Notes under the pieces: model-generated
The model's input: the letters and a program-made list of their open reading frames with translations, nothing else
Databases searched by the model: none
What the model was told of the DNA's origin: nothing
Shown here: one piece after another, positions 54,597 to 63,229 of the stretch
How positions within the stretch are numbered: the stretch's first letter is position 1
Layout of the letters: each line of letters starts with the position of its first letter
Source of the DNA: Saccharospirillum sp043196875
Lineage (GTDB): Bacteria > Pseudomonadota > Gammaproteobacteria > Pseudomonadales > Natronospirillaceae
Direction of reading: 5' to 3'
Assembly (NCBI RefSeq): GCF_043196875.1
Contig: NZ_JBEBMX010000001.1
Location: 372,001 to 436,000, forward strand
Length of the DNA: 64,000 nt
Translations under genes and position numbers: made by a program

Positions 54597-55686
54597 CGGT
54601 GCGCGTCTCCACTTCCACCATCATGCCCGGTTTGAGCAGGCCATCGACCTGATCGATGGCAATGCGCACCGGCAGACGCTGGCCGACCTTGGTGAAATTA
54701 CCACTGGGGTTGGGGCTGGGCAGCAACGCAAACTCACTGGTCGCGGCCTGACCGACGCTCTCGACGCGGCCTTCAAAGACCCGGCCCGGCAACGCATCAA
54801 CGGTGACCTGCACCGCTTTGCCAATTGAGAAATGCCGAATATCAGTTTCCTTAACATTGGCTTCAACGCGCACCTTATCCGGGTTGTGCACCAGCAAAAT
54901 ACGCTGGCCAGGCGAGACGAATTCGGCGTTATCGACAAAGACCTGATCGATCACCCCATCCACCGGCATGGTGATGCGATGATCGTCCAGCGCCAGTTGT
55001 GCGCGTTGTTGCTGCGCCTGCAACTGAGCTTCCTGCGGCGCCAGTTCCGCCAGCTGGCGCTCCAGTACGGTCAGTTCTTCACGACTGGCAGTCAGCTGAG
55101 TCAAAGCCGCCTCGGCACTTTCCACCTCGGCTTCAGCGGTACGAACCTGCTGCCGGGCGGTTTCCAGTGCCAGCCGCGCCTGATCCAGATTTTCATGAGT
55201 GACCACGCCCTGCGGCGCCAGGCGTTCGGCCCGATCATCATCCGCACGCGCCTGTTCCAGATGTGCCCGCGCCGCAGCCAGATTGGCTTCGGAAGCACGA
55301 ATGCGCGCGCGTTGGGCCTCCAGACTGGCCTGGGTCTGATGATCAGTCAGGCTGATGCGCGCCTGCATCTCATCCCGCCGCGCCTGCAAACCCGCCAACT
55401 GGGCATCCAACCCCGCCAGATTAAGGGTGCTGTCGCGATCATCCAGCTGTGCCAGCACAGTACCCAGCGCTACCCGATCGCCCTGACCGGCATTCAGGGC
55501 GGTCACCCGACCAGCCACCCGGCTGCTGACCGAAATCATATCGGCGGCGATACGCGCATCGGCGATGTTCACATGGGTCAGCTGCTGATACAGCCAAAAG
55601 CCGCCGGCGACGACAACGACCAAGCCGAGTGTGGCCAAAATCAGCGGGCGACGCCGCCCGGCGAATGCAGAATCCGCGTCAGTCAT
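54589..55686 (-). CDS. HlyD/EmrA-like membrane fusion protein
   Basis: The ATG at 55686 (MTDADSAF) follows AGGAG. The 365-residue protein has one N-terminal membrane helix (about 15-35), a lipoyl-like half (ADMISVSSRVAGRVTALNAG), a long coiled-coil hairpin (about 85-200) and the beta-barrel part with DGVIDQVFVDNAEFVSPGQR. This is the periplasmic adaptor of the EmrAB-type pump. It overlaps the MarR gene start-side by eight bases, so all three are cotranscribed. Confidence 0.92.
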   Translation of the reverse strand: MTDADSAFAGRRRPLILATLGLVVVVAGGFWLYQQLTHVNIADARIAADMISVSSRVAGRVTALNAGQGDRVALGTVLAQLDDRDSTLNLAGLDAQLAGLQARRDEMQARISLTDHQTQASLEAQRARIRASEANLAAARAHLEQARADDDRAERLAPQGVVTHENLDQARLALETARQQVRTAEAEVESAEAALTQLTASREELTVLERQLAELAPQEAQLQAQQQRAQLALDDHRITMPVDGVIDQVFVDNAEFVSPGQRILLVHNPDKVRVEANVKETDIRHFSIGKAVQVTVDALPGRVFEGRVESVGQAATSEFALLPSPNPSGNFTKVGQRLPVRIAIDQVDGLLKPGMMVEVETRTGG

Positions 55687-56155
55687 GAGGGTGTTCTCCT
55701 GAAGGTAAGGCGGCCACTTCGTCCAGGCGCTGGGCGAGGCGGTCAAAAACGTTGAGGCAATGCAGGATGTCTTGCGGGTCGATGCCGACGAACAGTTGCG
55801 CCCGAATGCTGCGCGCGGCCGACTGAATCTGTTCCAGCGCCGGCTCGGACTTGGCAGTCAGATGAACGGTTTTGGCGCGACGGTCATCCGCCGTGGCACG
55901 GCGTTCGACCAATCCTTCGCGCTCCAGCGAATCCAGACTGCGCACCAGCGTCGGCCCTTGAATGGACAGCGCATCGGCGAGTTCTTTCTGACGCAGCGGC
56001 TCACTGGCACGTTTCAAGGTCAGCAGAATCTGCCAGCGCGATTCGGTCAGACCGTAGGGTTGCAGGCGGCGATCCAGCTCGGCACGCCAGCGACGCGCGA
56101 CCTGGCCGATGGAGCGGCCCAACTGCTCTTGAACGTCGGCGGAATGATGAGGCAT
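55679..56155 (-). CDS. MarR-family transcriptional regulator
   Basis: The ATG at 56155 (MPHHSADV) is preferred over a possible start at 56194. The 158-residue protein has the MarR winged helix with GLTESRWQILLTLKRASEPL, LADALSIQGPTLVRSLDSLE and the wing RRATADDRRAKTVHLT. It is the first gene of the emrRAB-like operon and is likely its repressor, released by pump substrates. An AT-rich dyad lies just upstream. Confidence 0.92.
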   Translation of the reverse strand: MPHHSADVQEQLGRSIGQVARRWRAELDRRLQPYGLTESRWQILLTLKRASEPLRQKELADALSIQGPTLVRSLDSLEREGLVERRATADDRRAKTVHLTAKSEPALEQIQSAARSIRAQLFVGIDPQDILHCLNVFDRLAQRLDEVAALPSGEHPHD

Positions 56156-56187
56156 AGCACGGACCCGATGAAAAAGGAGCGCTATCC

Positions 56188-56212
56188 TAGCCAACTATTA
56201 ATTAGCTTGCTA
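56188..56212. promoter_or_regulatory. AT-rich dyad upstream of MarR, candidate operator
   Basis: TAGCCAA and TTGCTA, imperfect arms around an AT-rich centre (CTATTAATTAGC), 33-57 bases upstream of the MarR start. MarR operators are often of this kind. The symmetry is imperfect. Confidence 0.4.
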
Positions 56213-56288
56213 TCTATCTAAAGTCACAAAGCACTGTTCGGTGCCTGGCTGGCGCACCGACGATCGCGGTGACGAACTGGGAAAAACG

Positions 56289-56930
56289 TTAAGAGGCCTG
56301 GCGCAGCCGCTGCAACAGCTCCGCGCAGCGGGCAACCTCGCCGAACTCATAGGCAAAGGTGGTCAGCGCCACCTTCTGGACTTCTTCGGCCGAGACCGCA
56401 CCAAAGCCCAAATCCGGGTAAGGCATCGCCGCCATGGCATCGCTTAATGCCACCACCTTGTATTCCCGGTGCACCGCATCGCGAATGGTGGTGTCGCAGC
56501 AGACATTGGTGACGGTGCCGCAGACCAAAAGCGTATCGATATCGCGGGCACGCAGAATGGTGTCGAGATCGGTGTTGTGGAAGCCGCTGTAAAACAACTT
56601 ATCGACGATGATATCGCCCGGCTCGGGCCGAAGCTCATCGACGATTTCTACATAAGGATTAGCGCGCGCCAAAACCTGATCCACATCTGGGTACAGATCG
56701 CGCATCCGGCCGCTGTCGCTGCCATCACCACGCACAATATGACGCAGATAAATGACCGGTATTTGTAGCGCGCGGCAGGCGTATGCCAGACGTTTTATAG
56801 GCTCGATAATCGCCTCGGTCGAGGGCACAAAAAGGGCACCGTCCGAGGCGCAAAAGACCCGCTGCATATCGACAATAATCAGGGCGGTGCGGGCTGTGTT
56901 AAGCGGCCAGGGCTGAGTTAATAGCGGCAT
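56289..56930 (-). CDS. Isochorismatase-family cysteine hydrolase
   Basis: A 213-residue protein with the family triad Asp21 (LIIVDMQRVF), Lys111 (DKLFYSGF) and Cys144 (CGTVTNVCCDTTIRDA), all intact. The family includes ureidoacrylate hydrolase RutB, N-carbamoylsarcosine amidase and biuret hydrolase. It is the last gene of an operon with a BMP-type importer and a 2-oxoglutarate oxygenase, and lies three bases after a permease gene. A C-N bond-cleaving step on a nucleobase breakdown product is inferred, not shown. Confidence 0.85.
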   Translation of the reverse strand: MPLLTQPWPLNTARTALIIVDMQRVFCASDGALFVPSTEAIIEPIKRLAYACRALQIPVIYLRHIVRGDGSDSGRMRDLYPDVDQVLARANPYVEIVDELRPEPGDIIVDKLFYSGFHNTDLDTILRARDIDTLLVCGTVTNVCCDTTIRDAVHREYKVVALSDAMAAMPYPDLGFGAVSAEEVQKVALTTFAYEFGEVARCAELLQRLRQAS

Positions 56931-56933
56931 GGT

Positions 56934-57866
56934 TCAGGTCCGCTCTTCACGAATAAACGCACTGCCCAGGGCACCCGGCTGACTGCTGCTGTCGCGCTTG
57001 CTGACCGCGACCCAGACCATCACCCCGAGGGTAATCAGATAAGGCGCCATAAACACAAAGTACTGCGACAGCTTAATGCCCGAGGCCGCCAACTGCGGAA
57101 TCAGGGCTTCGATGCAGCCAAAAAGCAGCGCACCCGCCAGCGCTTTCCATGGCGACCAACGCGCAAAAATCACCAACGCCACGGCAATCCAACCACGGCC
57201 ACCGGTCATATTGGCGATCCACAATTTAGTGCTGAGCACGGAAATAAAAGCGCCGGCCAAACCAATTAAGGCGGCGCCGATTACGATGGCCGCGAGCCGA
57301 TAACCCAACACCGGAATACCCGCCGCATCGGCCGCCTGCGGATTTTCACCGACAGCGCGCAAGCGCAACCCGGCGGTGGTGCGATACAGCGCCCAGACGC
57401 TGAGCAGAAAAATCAGCGGCGTTAAATAGACCACGGCATTTTGAATAAAAATACGACCGATAAACGGAATGTCCGCCAAGCCCCAGATCGCAAACTCGCT
57501 AAGCCCGGGCACCGGTCGATTCACCCAGCCAAACTGGCTGCCAATCCAGGTACTCAAACCCTGGCAGAAAAACACCAGCACCAGACCGGAAATCACCTGG
57601 TTGATGCGCATCACCAACACCATTAAGGCAAACAGCAAAGACACCAGGCTGGCACTGACCATGGCGACCATCAGTGCCAGCGGCGTATTACCAAACCCCA
57701 GATAAGCACCAATGCCAACCACCGCGCCCACCAGCATCAAACCTTCGGCACCGAGCGCCAAGACACCCGACTTTTCGGTGATGATTAAACCCAGGGCCGC
57801 CAACGCAAAAGGCACGGCAAATTCTGGCGTATTACCCAGCCAACTGCTGATTAAAGCCATGTTCAA
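56934..57866 (-). CDS. BMP-type ABC importer, permease 2
   Basis: A 310-residue permease with about eight to nine helices, including LALGAEGLMLVGAVVGIGAY and the cytoplasmic loop GLRLRAVGENPQAADAAGIP. This is the YufQ/NupQ type used in nucleoside and purine importers. It overlaps the first permease gene by four bases (ATGA). It carries the second half of the membrane channel. Confidence 0.92.
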   Translation of the reverse strand: MNMALISSWLGNTPEFAVPFALAALGLIITEKSGVLALGAEGLMLVGAVVGIGAYLGFGNTPLALMVAMVSASLVSLLFALMVLVMRINQVISGLVLVFFCQGLSTWIGSQFGWVNRPVPGLSEFAIWGLADIPFIGRIFIQNAVVYLTPLIFLLSVWALYRTTAGLRLRAVGENPQAADAAGIPVLGYRLAAIVIGAALIGLAGAFISVLSTKLWIANMTGGRGWIAVALVIFARWSPWKALAGALLFGCIEALIPQLAASGIKLSQYFVFMAPYLITLGVMVWVAVSKRDSSSQPGALGSAFIREERT

Positions 57867-58954
57867 TCGCCTCCTTGAATACGACGAATGCGATGCCGAA
57901 TAAAGAAGTCCGACGAGGCCACGCAGATCACCAGCACCGCCTGAATCAACTGCACCATGGCAAAAGGAATTTGGTAGAACACCTGTAAGCTGCGACCGCC
58001 GACAAATAAGGTCGCAATCAACAGCGCCGCACAGGTCGCGGCGATGGGATTATTACGCGCCAAAAAGGCGATCAGAATGCCGGAAAAACCGTAACCAACG
58101 TAAAACGAATGCGTCAGCCGACCTTCCTGGCCAGCCGCCACCATCAATCCAGCAAGACCGGCCAAAGCACCGGAAAACAACACCGTCAGTAAAATGATTC
58201 TTGCCGTCGGTACACCCAGTGCGCGAGCCACGCGCGGACTTTGATCGACAAAACGCAGATACAAACCCGCCCGAGACAGACTGACAAACCAGAACACGAT
58301 GACGGCAATAATCAATGCCAAGGGAATCGACAAACTGAGGCTACCGAATACATCGGGCAACAATTCAAAGGCTTCGAATTTGGGTGAATAAGGAAAGGCG
58401 TCTTTAGGATCTTTCCAGGCGCCGTACATTAAGTGCAGCAAGAAATTAATGGCGACGTAATTCAACATCAGCGTCGAGACAATTTCGTTGACGCCCAGTT
58501 TTAAGCGCAGCAAAGCCGGCACCACCGCCCACAACAAACCGCAGACCAAGGCGGCGATGATCATCAGCGGTAAGCGCATCGACGGCGTGCCGACTTCCCA
58601 CATTGTTATGGCCGTTGCACCGATGGCGCCAAAGATCATCTGACCTTCCAGGCCCAGGTTCCAAAACCGTGCCCGAAACGCCAGGCAACCGGCCAGACCG
58701 ACTAATATTAATGGCGATGCCTGAAAGATAACCGATTGCAGACTTTGTGCATCGAGCAAGGTGTAGAGCACAAATTCGTTGAGTAATTCACCGGCCGGAA
58801 CGCCGGCGGCCACTAGAATGGCGCCGGAAATAAGCAGGCCAATCAACAGAGAGGCAGACAAGATAACCGCCTGCCAATACCAAGCCATCTGTTGACGAAT
58901 TTCCAGCGCGAACTTGTAACTTAACAGCGGACGTTTTACAGCAGTTTCAAACAT
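57863..58954 (-). CDS. BMP-type ABC importer, permease 1
   Basis: A 363-residue permease with about nine to ten helices, with FWNLGLEGQMIFGAIGATAI and the loop LRFVDQSPRVARALGVPTAR. This is the YufP/NupP type. It overlaps the ATPase gene by eight bases and the second permease by four. Confidence 0.92.
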   Translation of the reverse strand: MFETAVKRPLLSYKFALEIRQQMAWYWQAVILSASLLIGLLISGAILVAAGVPAGELLNEFVLYTLLDAQSLQSVIFQASPLILVGLAGCLAFRARFWNLGLEGQMIFGAIGATAITMWEVGTPSMRLPLMIIAALVCGLLWAVVPALLRLKLGVNEIVSTLMLNYVAINFLLHLMYGAWKDPKDAFPYSPKFEAFELLPDVFGSLSLSIPLALIIAVIVFWFVSLSRAGLYLRFVDQSPRVARALGVPTARIILLTVLFSGALAGLAGLMVAAGQEGRLTHSFYVGYGFSGILIAFLARNNPIAATCAALLIATLFVGGRSLQVFYQIPFAMVQLIQAVLVICVASSDFFIRHRIRRIQGGD

Positions 58955-60473
58955 GATTCACCATGGCCTGACCAATGGCCTGACGATCGGCCGGCTGAGA
59001 AAATTCCTCGACAATACGACCCGCAGACATCACCCCAATGCGATCGGCTAGCGCCAGGACTTCATCGAGATCCTCGCTGATCAACAACACAGCCGCACCC
59101 TGATCGCGCGCTGCTTTTAGGCGCGCTCGTACTGCCAGCGTCGCTTTTACATCCAAGCCACGACTGGGGCTGTGGGCAAAAACCAGGTTAGGTGGTTGAC
59201 TGAATTCGCGGGCGATTACCAGCTTCTGGGCATTACCACCGGAGAGCAGCGCCGCCTTCTGCTTTTGCGAGCGCACGCCTTGCACATCGAACTGCAGCAC
59301 GGCTTCATCGGCGGCTTTTTCGATGGCGCTTCGGCGCAGCCACCATGAAGGCCCGTAACGGCCGGAATGGATATCGCCCATAGCAAAGTTATCGGCAATG
59401 GATAAAGGCCCGGCCAAGGCTGCGCCGTAGCGATCGGCGGGAATAGAGGCGATGCCGAGTTGGCGTCGCTGCCAAGCACTGAGTTCAGATAAAGCACCTT
59501 CGCCTATCCATTCAACCTCGCCATCGACCGCTTCGGGCAACCCCATCAACACATTGGCGAGTTCGCTCTGACCATTACCACCGACACCGGCAATGCCATA
59601 AATCTCACCCCGGTGCAGCGTTAAATTGACGCCATTTAATGGTGGATGTCCGTTACTGACACGGCTGACCAAGTGACGAACCGACAACAAGGCTTCGCCA
59701 GGTTCGGTTGCCTCGACAACCTGGTCGGTGCTCGCAGTCGACTCGCCAACCGTCAGCTTTACTAATTCGTCGACCGACACCGAATCGGGTTTTAACGAAG
59801 TGATGGTTTGACCGGCGCGCATAATGGTTACTTGGTCGGCGTAGCGCAGCACATCGTTCATCTTGTGCGTGACCAGGATCACCGCAGCGCCTTGACGCGC
59901 CAGCCCCTGCACCGTCGTCAGCAAGCGTTCGGCTTCGGCTTCGGTGAGCACGGCGGTTGGTTCATCAAGGATTAACACCTTGGCACCAGCGAGCAGCACC
60001 TTAACGATTTCCACGCGCTGTTGTTCGGCAATCGATAACCGGCTGATGCGCGCGTCTGGGTCGATGTTAAAGCCCAGTTTTTCTGCCATGGCCCGGATAT
60101 CGTCCGACACCTGGCGCAGCCGCTGACGGTGCCAGCCGCTGCGTTGTTGGTGACCGAGATTGAGCAAAATATTCTCGGCCACAGTAAAGGGGGTGACCAG
60201 CTTAAAATGCTGGTGCACCATGCCAATGCCGAGTTGAGCCGCCTGTTTCGGGCCCTTTAACTCGACGGCATTATCATCAATAAACAGCGATCCACTTTCC
60301 GGTCCGTAAAGCCCCGCCGCTATATTCATCAGCGAGGATTTACCGGCGCCATTCTCACCGAGCAGCGCATGCACCTCACCCCACTTGGCGGTGAAATCAG
60401 CATCAACCAGAGCGCGAAAGCCATCAAAGGTTTTGCTGACGCCGGTCAGTTGGATCGCGTTTTCTGGCTTCAT
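58947..60473 (-). CDS. BMP-type ABC importer, double ATPase
   Basis: The ATG at 60473 (MKPENAIQ) overlaps the stop of the binding-protein gene (ATGA). The 508-residue protein contains two ABC domains. The first has Walker A GENGAGKSSLMNIAAG, signature LSIAEQQRVEIVKVL and Walker B VLILDEPTAVL. The second has the sugar-type variant loop GVGGNGQSELANVLMG in place of Walker A, and LSGGNAQKLVIAREF. This is the YufO/NupO type, with a degenerate second site, that powers nucleoside import. Confidence 0.93.
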   Translation of the reverse strand: MKPENAIQLTGVSKTFDGFRALVDADFTAKWGEVHALLGENGAGKSSLMNIAAGLYGPESGSLFIDDNAVELKGPKQAAQLGIGMVHQHFKLVTPFTVAENILLNLGHQQRSGWHRQRLRQVSDDIRAMAEKLGFNIDPDARISRLSIAEQQRVEIVKVLLAGAKVLILDEPTAVLTEAEAERLLTTVQGLARQGAAVILVTHKMNDVLRYADQVTIMRAGQTITSLKPDSVSVDELVKLTVGESTASTDQVVEATEPGEALLSVRHLVSRVSNGHPPLNGVNLTLHRGEIYGIAGVGGNGQSELANVLMGLPEAVDGEVEWIGEGALSELSAWQRRQLGIASIPADRYGAALAGPLSIADNFAMGDIHSGRYGPSWWLRRSAIEKAADEAVLQFDVQGVRSQKQKAALLSGGNAQKLVIAREFSQPPNLVFAHSPSRGLDVKATLAVRARLKAARDQGAAVLLISEDLDEVLALADRIGVMSAGRIVEEFSQPADRQAIGQAMVNHV

Positions 60474-61558
60474 TGCTGAGTAATCACTCCGTCGACAAAC
60501 CAATCCATTTGCCACAGATCGCCATCGGAAACCGTCTTGCCTTCAGCGGCGATGAGGTTGCCGTTTTGATCCGACAAGGGACCGGCATAAATATCGAGTT
60601 CGCCGTTCAGCAATTTTTCCCGCGCGGCCATAATCTTGGCTTCTTCTTCGGCATCGACACCCGGACCACAGCAAGCGATGTCGGTGCCACCTTCTTGCAT
60701 CGACAACAGTGCGCCGTAAGGATTCGGCTCCCAGTTACCGGCAAAGATTTTTTCCAGTTCGTCTTTCAGGAAACGATCCCATACCCAGACCGAAGAACAG
60801 ACCGTCGCTTCAGGTGCAAACTCGCGGAAGTCACGGTGATGACCGGTGCCGTAAACGCCGTTTTCCTGCGCTACTAATTGCGGTGTCGGAGTATCAACGT
60901 GCTGGCCAATCACATCAGCGCCCTGGTCGATCAACGCCTGAGTTGCCGCGCGTTCTTTGGTCGGGTCGTTCCAGGCACCGGTGTAGACCACGGTAACCGT
61001 GGCTTCCGGATTCATTTCCCGCGCGCCCATGGCGTAGGCGTTGATGGTCCAGTTAACCTGGCCGAACGGATTGGCGGCAACGAAGCCGAGTTTACCGGTC
61101 GGGGACGCCGCACCGGCGGCCATGCCACACAGATACTGACTTTCATAAGTACGGCCATAAAACGCCAAGAGGTTATCGCTGTTGGTGGTGCCCGAGCCGT
61201 TCAGGAAAGCGACGTCTGGGTATTCTTCAGCCAGGGCGGCAAAGGTGTCGGAATAACCAAAGGCGGTACCGATAATAATATTGGCGCCGCGTTGAATTAA
61301 ACGCGCGACCGCCGGGCGAATTGCCGAAGCGGTTTCCGGTACGCTTTCAACATACTGAATCTTCACATCCAACTCGTCTTCGAGTTTCTGGCGGGCTTCG
61401 TCGAACGCCTGTGTCCAACCACCGTCGTTCGTCGGTGAGATATACAGCATGGCAATTTTCGGTTCTCCGCTGAGAGTAAAGCCTTCGGCAAAACTTAAAT
61501 TGGCCAGACCAATAAGGCCTGCCAGCACCATAGTGGCGCGGATTGCAAAGTGTTTCAT
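60470..61558 (-). CDS. BMP-family periplasmic binding protein
   Basis: A 362-residue protein with a signal peptide (cleavage near SFAEGF) and a BMP fold: IAMLYISPTNDGGWTQAFDE, GTAFGYSDTFAALAEEYPDV and GKLGFVAANPFGQVNWTINA. The family binds purine nucleosides and related compounds. It lacks a lipobox, so it is soluble in the periplasm. It is the first transporter gene, 30 bases after the VOC gene. Confidence 0.92.
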   Translation of the reverse strand: MKHFAIRATMVLAGLIGLANLSFAEGFTLSGEPKIAMLYISPTNDGGWTQAFDEARQKLEDELDVKIQYVESVPETASAIRPAVARLIQRGANIIIGTAFGYSDTFAALAEEYPDVAFLNGSGTTNSDNLLAFYGRTYESQYLCGMAAGAASPTGKLGFVAANPFGQVNWTINAYAMGAREMNPEATVTVVYTGAWNDPTKERAATQALIDQGADVIGQHVDTPTPQLVAQENGVYGTGHHRDFREFAPEATVCSSVWVWDRFLKDELEKIFAGNWEPNPYGALLSMQEGGTDIACCGPGVDAEEEAKIMAAREKLLNGELDIYAGPLSDQNGNLIAAEGKTVSDGDLWQMDWFVDGVITQQ

Positions 61559-61588
61559 GGGGATGTCCTTTGGGGCGGTTTAGGTTGG

Positions 61589-61975
61589 CTACATCATGTA
61601 GTTGATTCGGAAAACATTGCCTTCCGGGTCCAGCAAAACAGCCTGGTACCAGTGGTAATAAGTTTCGTAAGGCTCCTTGATTAAGGTTGCGCCGGAAGCC
61701 ACCGCTTTAGGCACGTACTGATCGACTTCTTCCTTGGAATCGACATCAATATTGAGCAAAAACTTGCAGCCCTGAGTGTCGGAGTATTCATCCAGATGCA
61801 GCAGTTCGTAGGCATCGAGGGCATTAAAACCAATGCAGGATTTACCGGTATCCAGACCGCGGAAAATCGGCGAACGAATCTCCGGAATTTCTTTAAAGCC
61901 AAATAAATCCCGATAGAAAACATTCTGTGCTTCGATGTCTTTGGCGAAAACATTGACGTACGACAGCGTGCTCAT
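61589..61975 (-). CDS. VOC-superfamily (glyoxalase-like) protein
   Basis: A 128-residue protein with two beta-alpha-beta-beta-beta modules, starting YVNVFAKDIEAQNVFYRDLF and ending with YHWYQAVLLDPEGNVFRIN. The family includes metal-dependent dioxygenases, isomerases and lyases. The final acidic metal ligand of many members would be in the GNVFRI segment, where the usual Glu is not evident. It is wedged between the oxygenase and the importer with no gap, so a role in the same pathway is likely. Confidence 0.85.
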   Translation of the reverse strand: MSTLSYVNVFAKDIEAQNVFYRDLFGFKEIPEIRSPIFRGLDTGKSCIGFNALDAYELLHLDEYSDTQGCKFLLNIDVDSKEEVDQYVPKAVASGATLIKEPYETYYHWYQAVLLDPEGNVFRINYMM

Positions 61976-62992
61976 TCAGGCCACCTCGGTTTTACTGCCA
62001 CCAAAGGTGGTCTGTTTGACGAACTTGGATTTCAGATGATCACCGGAAGTGACCGGCGGATACTTGGCCTGGCCGTTGGCATCGAGACAACTCGGCAGGC
62101 ACTCGATAACAGCGTCGTAATTTGGCTGATGGAAAAACACGATCGACTGGCGCGGATGTTCGGCGTTGGCATCGAGCGGTGGGTTAACCACCCGATGCAA
62201 GGTGGAAATCCACTGGTCGTTGGTCCAGCGCATCATTAAATCGCCAATGTTGACGGCAAAGCCGCCTTCGACGTAGGGCACGTCAACCCAGTCGCCGTTG
62301 TGATTGCACGCCTGCAGGCCGCCCGGCGAATCGTCCGGGCGGACGATGGTCAGGCTGCCGTAGTCGCTGTGCGCGCCAGCCCGCATCTGGCCGGGTTCAA
62401 TTTTATCGCCGACATTGGGGTAACTGAGCGTACGCAACATGGAAATTTCTTTATCGATTTTGTCATCGAAAAAGTATTCATCGAGCTTTAATGACAGCGC
62501 AAAAATACGCATCAGCGAACGCGCCAAATCGCTCATGGCAGCAAAATAGTCGGCGTAAGCCTGTTCAAAACCGGGAATATTCTGCGGCCAGACATTGGGC
62601 GCAAAATGCGGCCCGGCAACGTCCAGACTGTGGTAGTTATCGTCCGGTACATCGACCGGACCGATGGAGAAACTTTCTTTTAAATCGCCCGGTGCAGCTT
62701 CTTCGAGCGAGTACGACAAACTCTCTTCGGCCACCGCGCTGTAGCCGCGCACCATGTCGGCACGAGGCCGATCAACCTTGCGCTTTTCGGCCATGGGTTG
62801 ATTAAAAAATTCACGACTTAATTGGTAAACGCGCTCTACCAGTTTTTCATCAATACCGTGATTAACGATGACCAGAAAGCCGATGTCTTTACAGGCCTGA
62901 TCAACGGCTTGAGCGACCTGCTGTTTGCCCGCTTCGGTGCCGTCGAAATAGGGCGCCAAATCGATGGTGGGTACCTGCTCTAACTTCGTCAT
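61976..62992 (-). CDS. 2-oxoglutarate/Fe(II) oxygenase, isopenicillin N synthase-like
   Basis: A 338-residue protein with the N-terminal DIOX_N part (about 8-120; CKDIGFLVIVNHGI) and the 2OG-Fe(II) core. The iron ligands are His208 and Asp210 (AHSDYGSLT) and His266 (STLHRVVN), and the 2-oxoglutarate-binding RxS is Arg281/Ser283 (RQSIVFF). All are intact. The family includes thymine 7-hydroxylase and other nucleobase or plant-type hydroxylases. It is the first gene of the seven-gene operon, downstream of a strong sigma-54 promoter. Oxidation of the imported compound is inferred. Confidence 0.9.
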   Translation of the reverse strand: MTKLEQVPTIDLAPYFDGTEAGKQQVAQAVDQACKDIGFLVIVNHGIDEKLVERVYQLSREFFNQPMAEKRKVDRPRADMVRGYSAVAEESLSYSLEEAAPGDLKESFSIGPVDVPDDNYHSLDVAGPHFAPNVWPQNIPGFEQAYADYFAAMSDLARSLMRIFALSLKLDEYFFDDKIDKEISMLRTLSYPNVGDKIEPGQMRAGAHSDYGSLTIVRPDDSPGGLQACNHNGDWVDVPYVEGGFAVNIGDLMMRWTNDQWISTLHRVVNPPLDANAEHPRQSIVFFHQPNYDAVIECLPSCLDANGQAKYPPVTSGDHLKSKFVKQTTFGGSKTEVA

Positions 62993-63078
62993 GTTGTTTG
63001 CCCTCGAATGACTTCAGTTCACAGCGAGGCCATGCAACCCATCCCTTTTGGGTGAGTGCTCGCTCGGGATTGGGCAGA

Positions 63079-63093
63079 GCAGTAAACGTGCCA
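63079..63093 (-). promoter_or_regulatory. Sigma-54 promoter of the oxygenase/importer operon
   Basis: Minus-strand sequence TTGGCACGTTTACTGCTCTG. The -24 element TGGCACG is perfect, GG (63092-63091) and GC (63080-63079) are ten bases apart, and TGCT matches the -12 side. The inferred RNA start is about 75 bases before the oxygenase ATG. Confidence 0.75.
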
Positions 63094-63186
63094 AGAATTA
63101 AATTGCAATAAAAACAAGGAGTTATTTTTGGTGGAGATATTGATGTGGATCAAATGGTCCAAATTAGAGCTTATGGTCTGAACGAA

Positions 63187-63203
63187 AGCACGAATTGGGG
63201 GCA
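63187..63203. promoter_or_regulatory. NtrC-like binding site candidate
   Basis: AGCACGAATTGGGGGCA fits the NtrC pattern TGCACC-N5-GGTGCA in part (GCAC...GG.GCA). It lies about 120-135 bases upstream of the predicted sigma-54 start, the usual distance for an enhancer. It is imperfect, so tentative. Confidence 0.35.
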
Positions 63204-63229
63204 AAGATGTTCGATGGCGACGAGGATAG

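Noticed and set aside
59218..59497. Separate small gene inside the double ATPase region.
   Set aside because: It is a shadow frame of the ABC ATPase, without a ribosome site; the ATPase frame is intact throughout.
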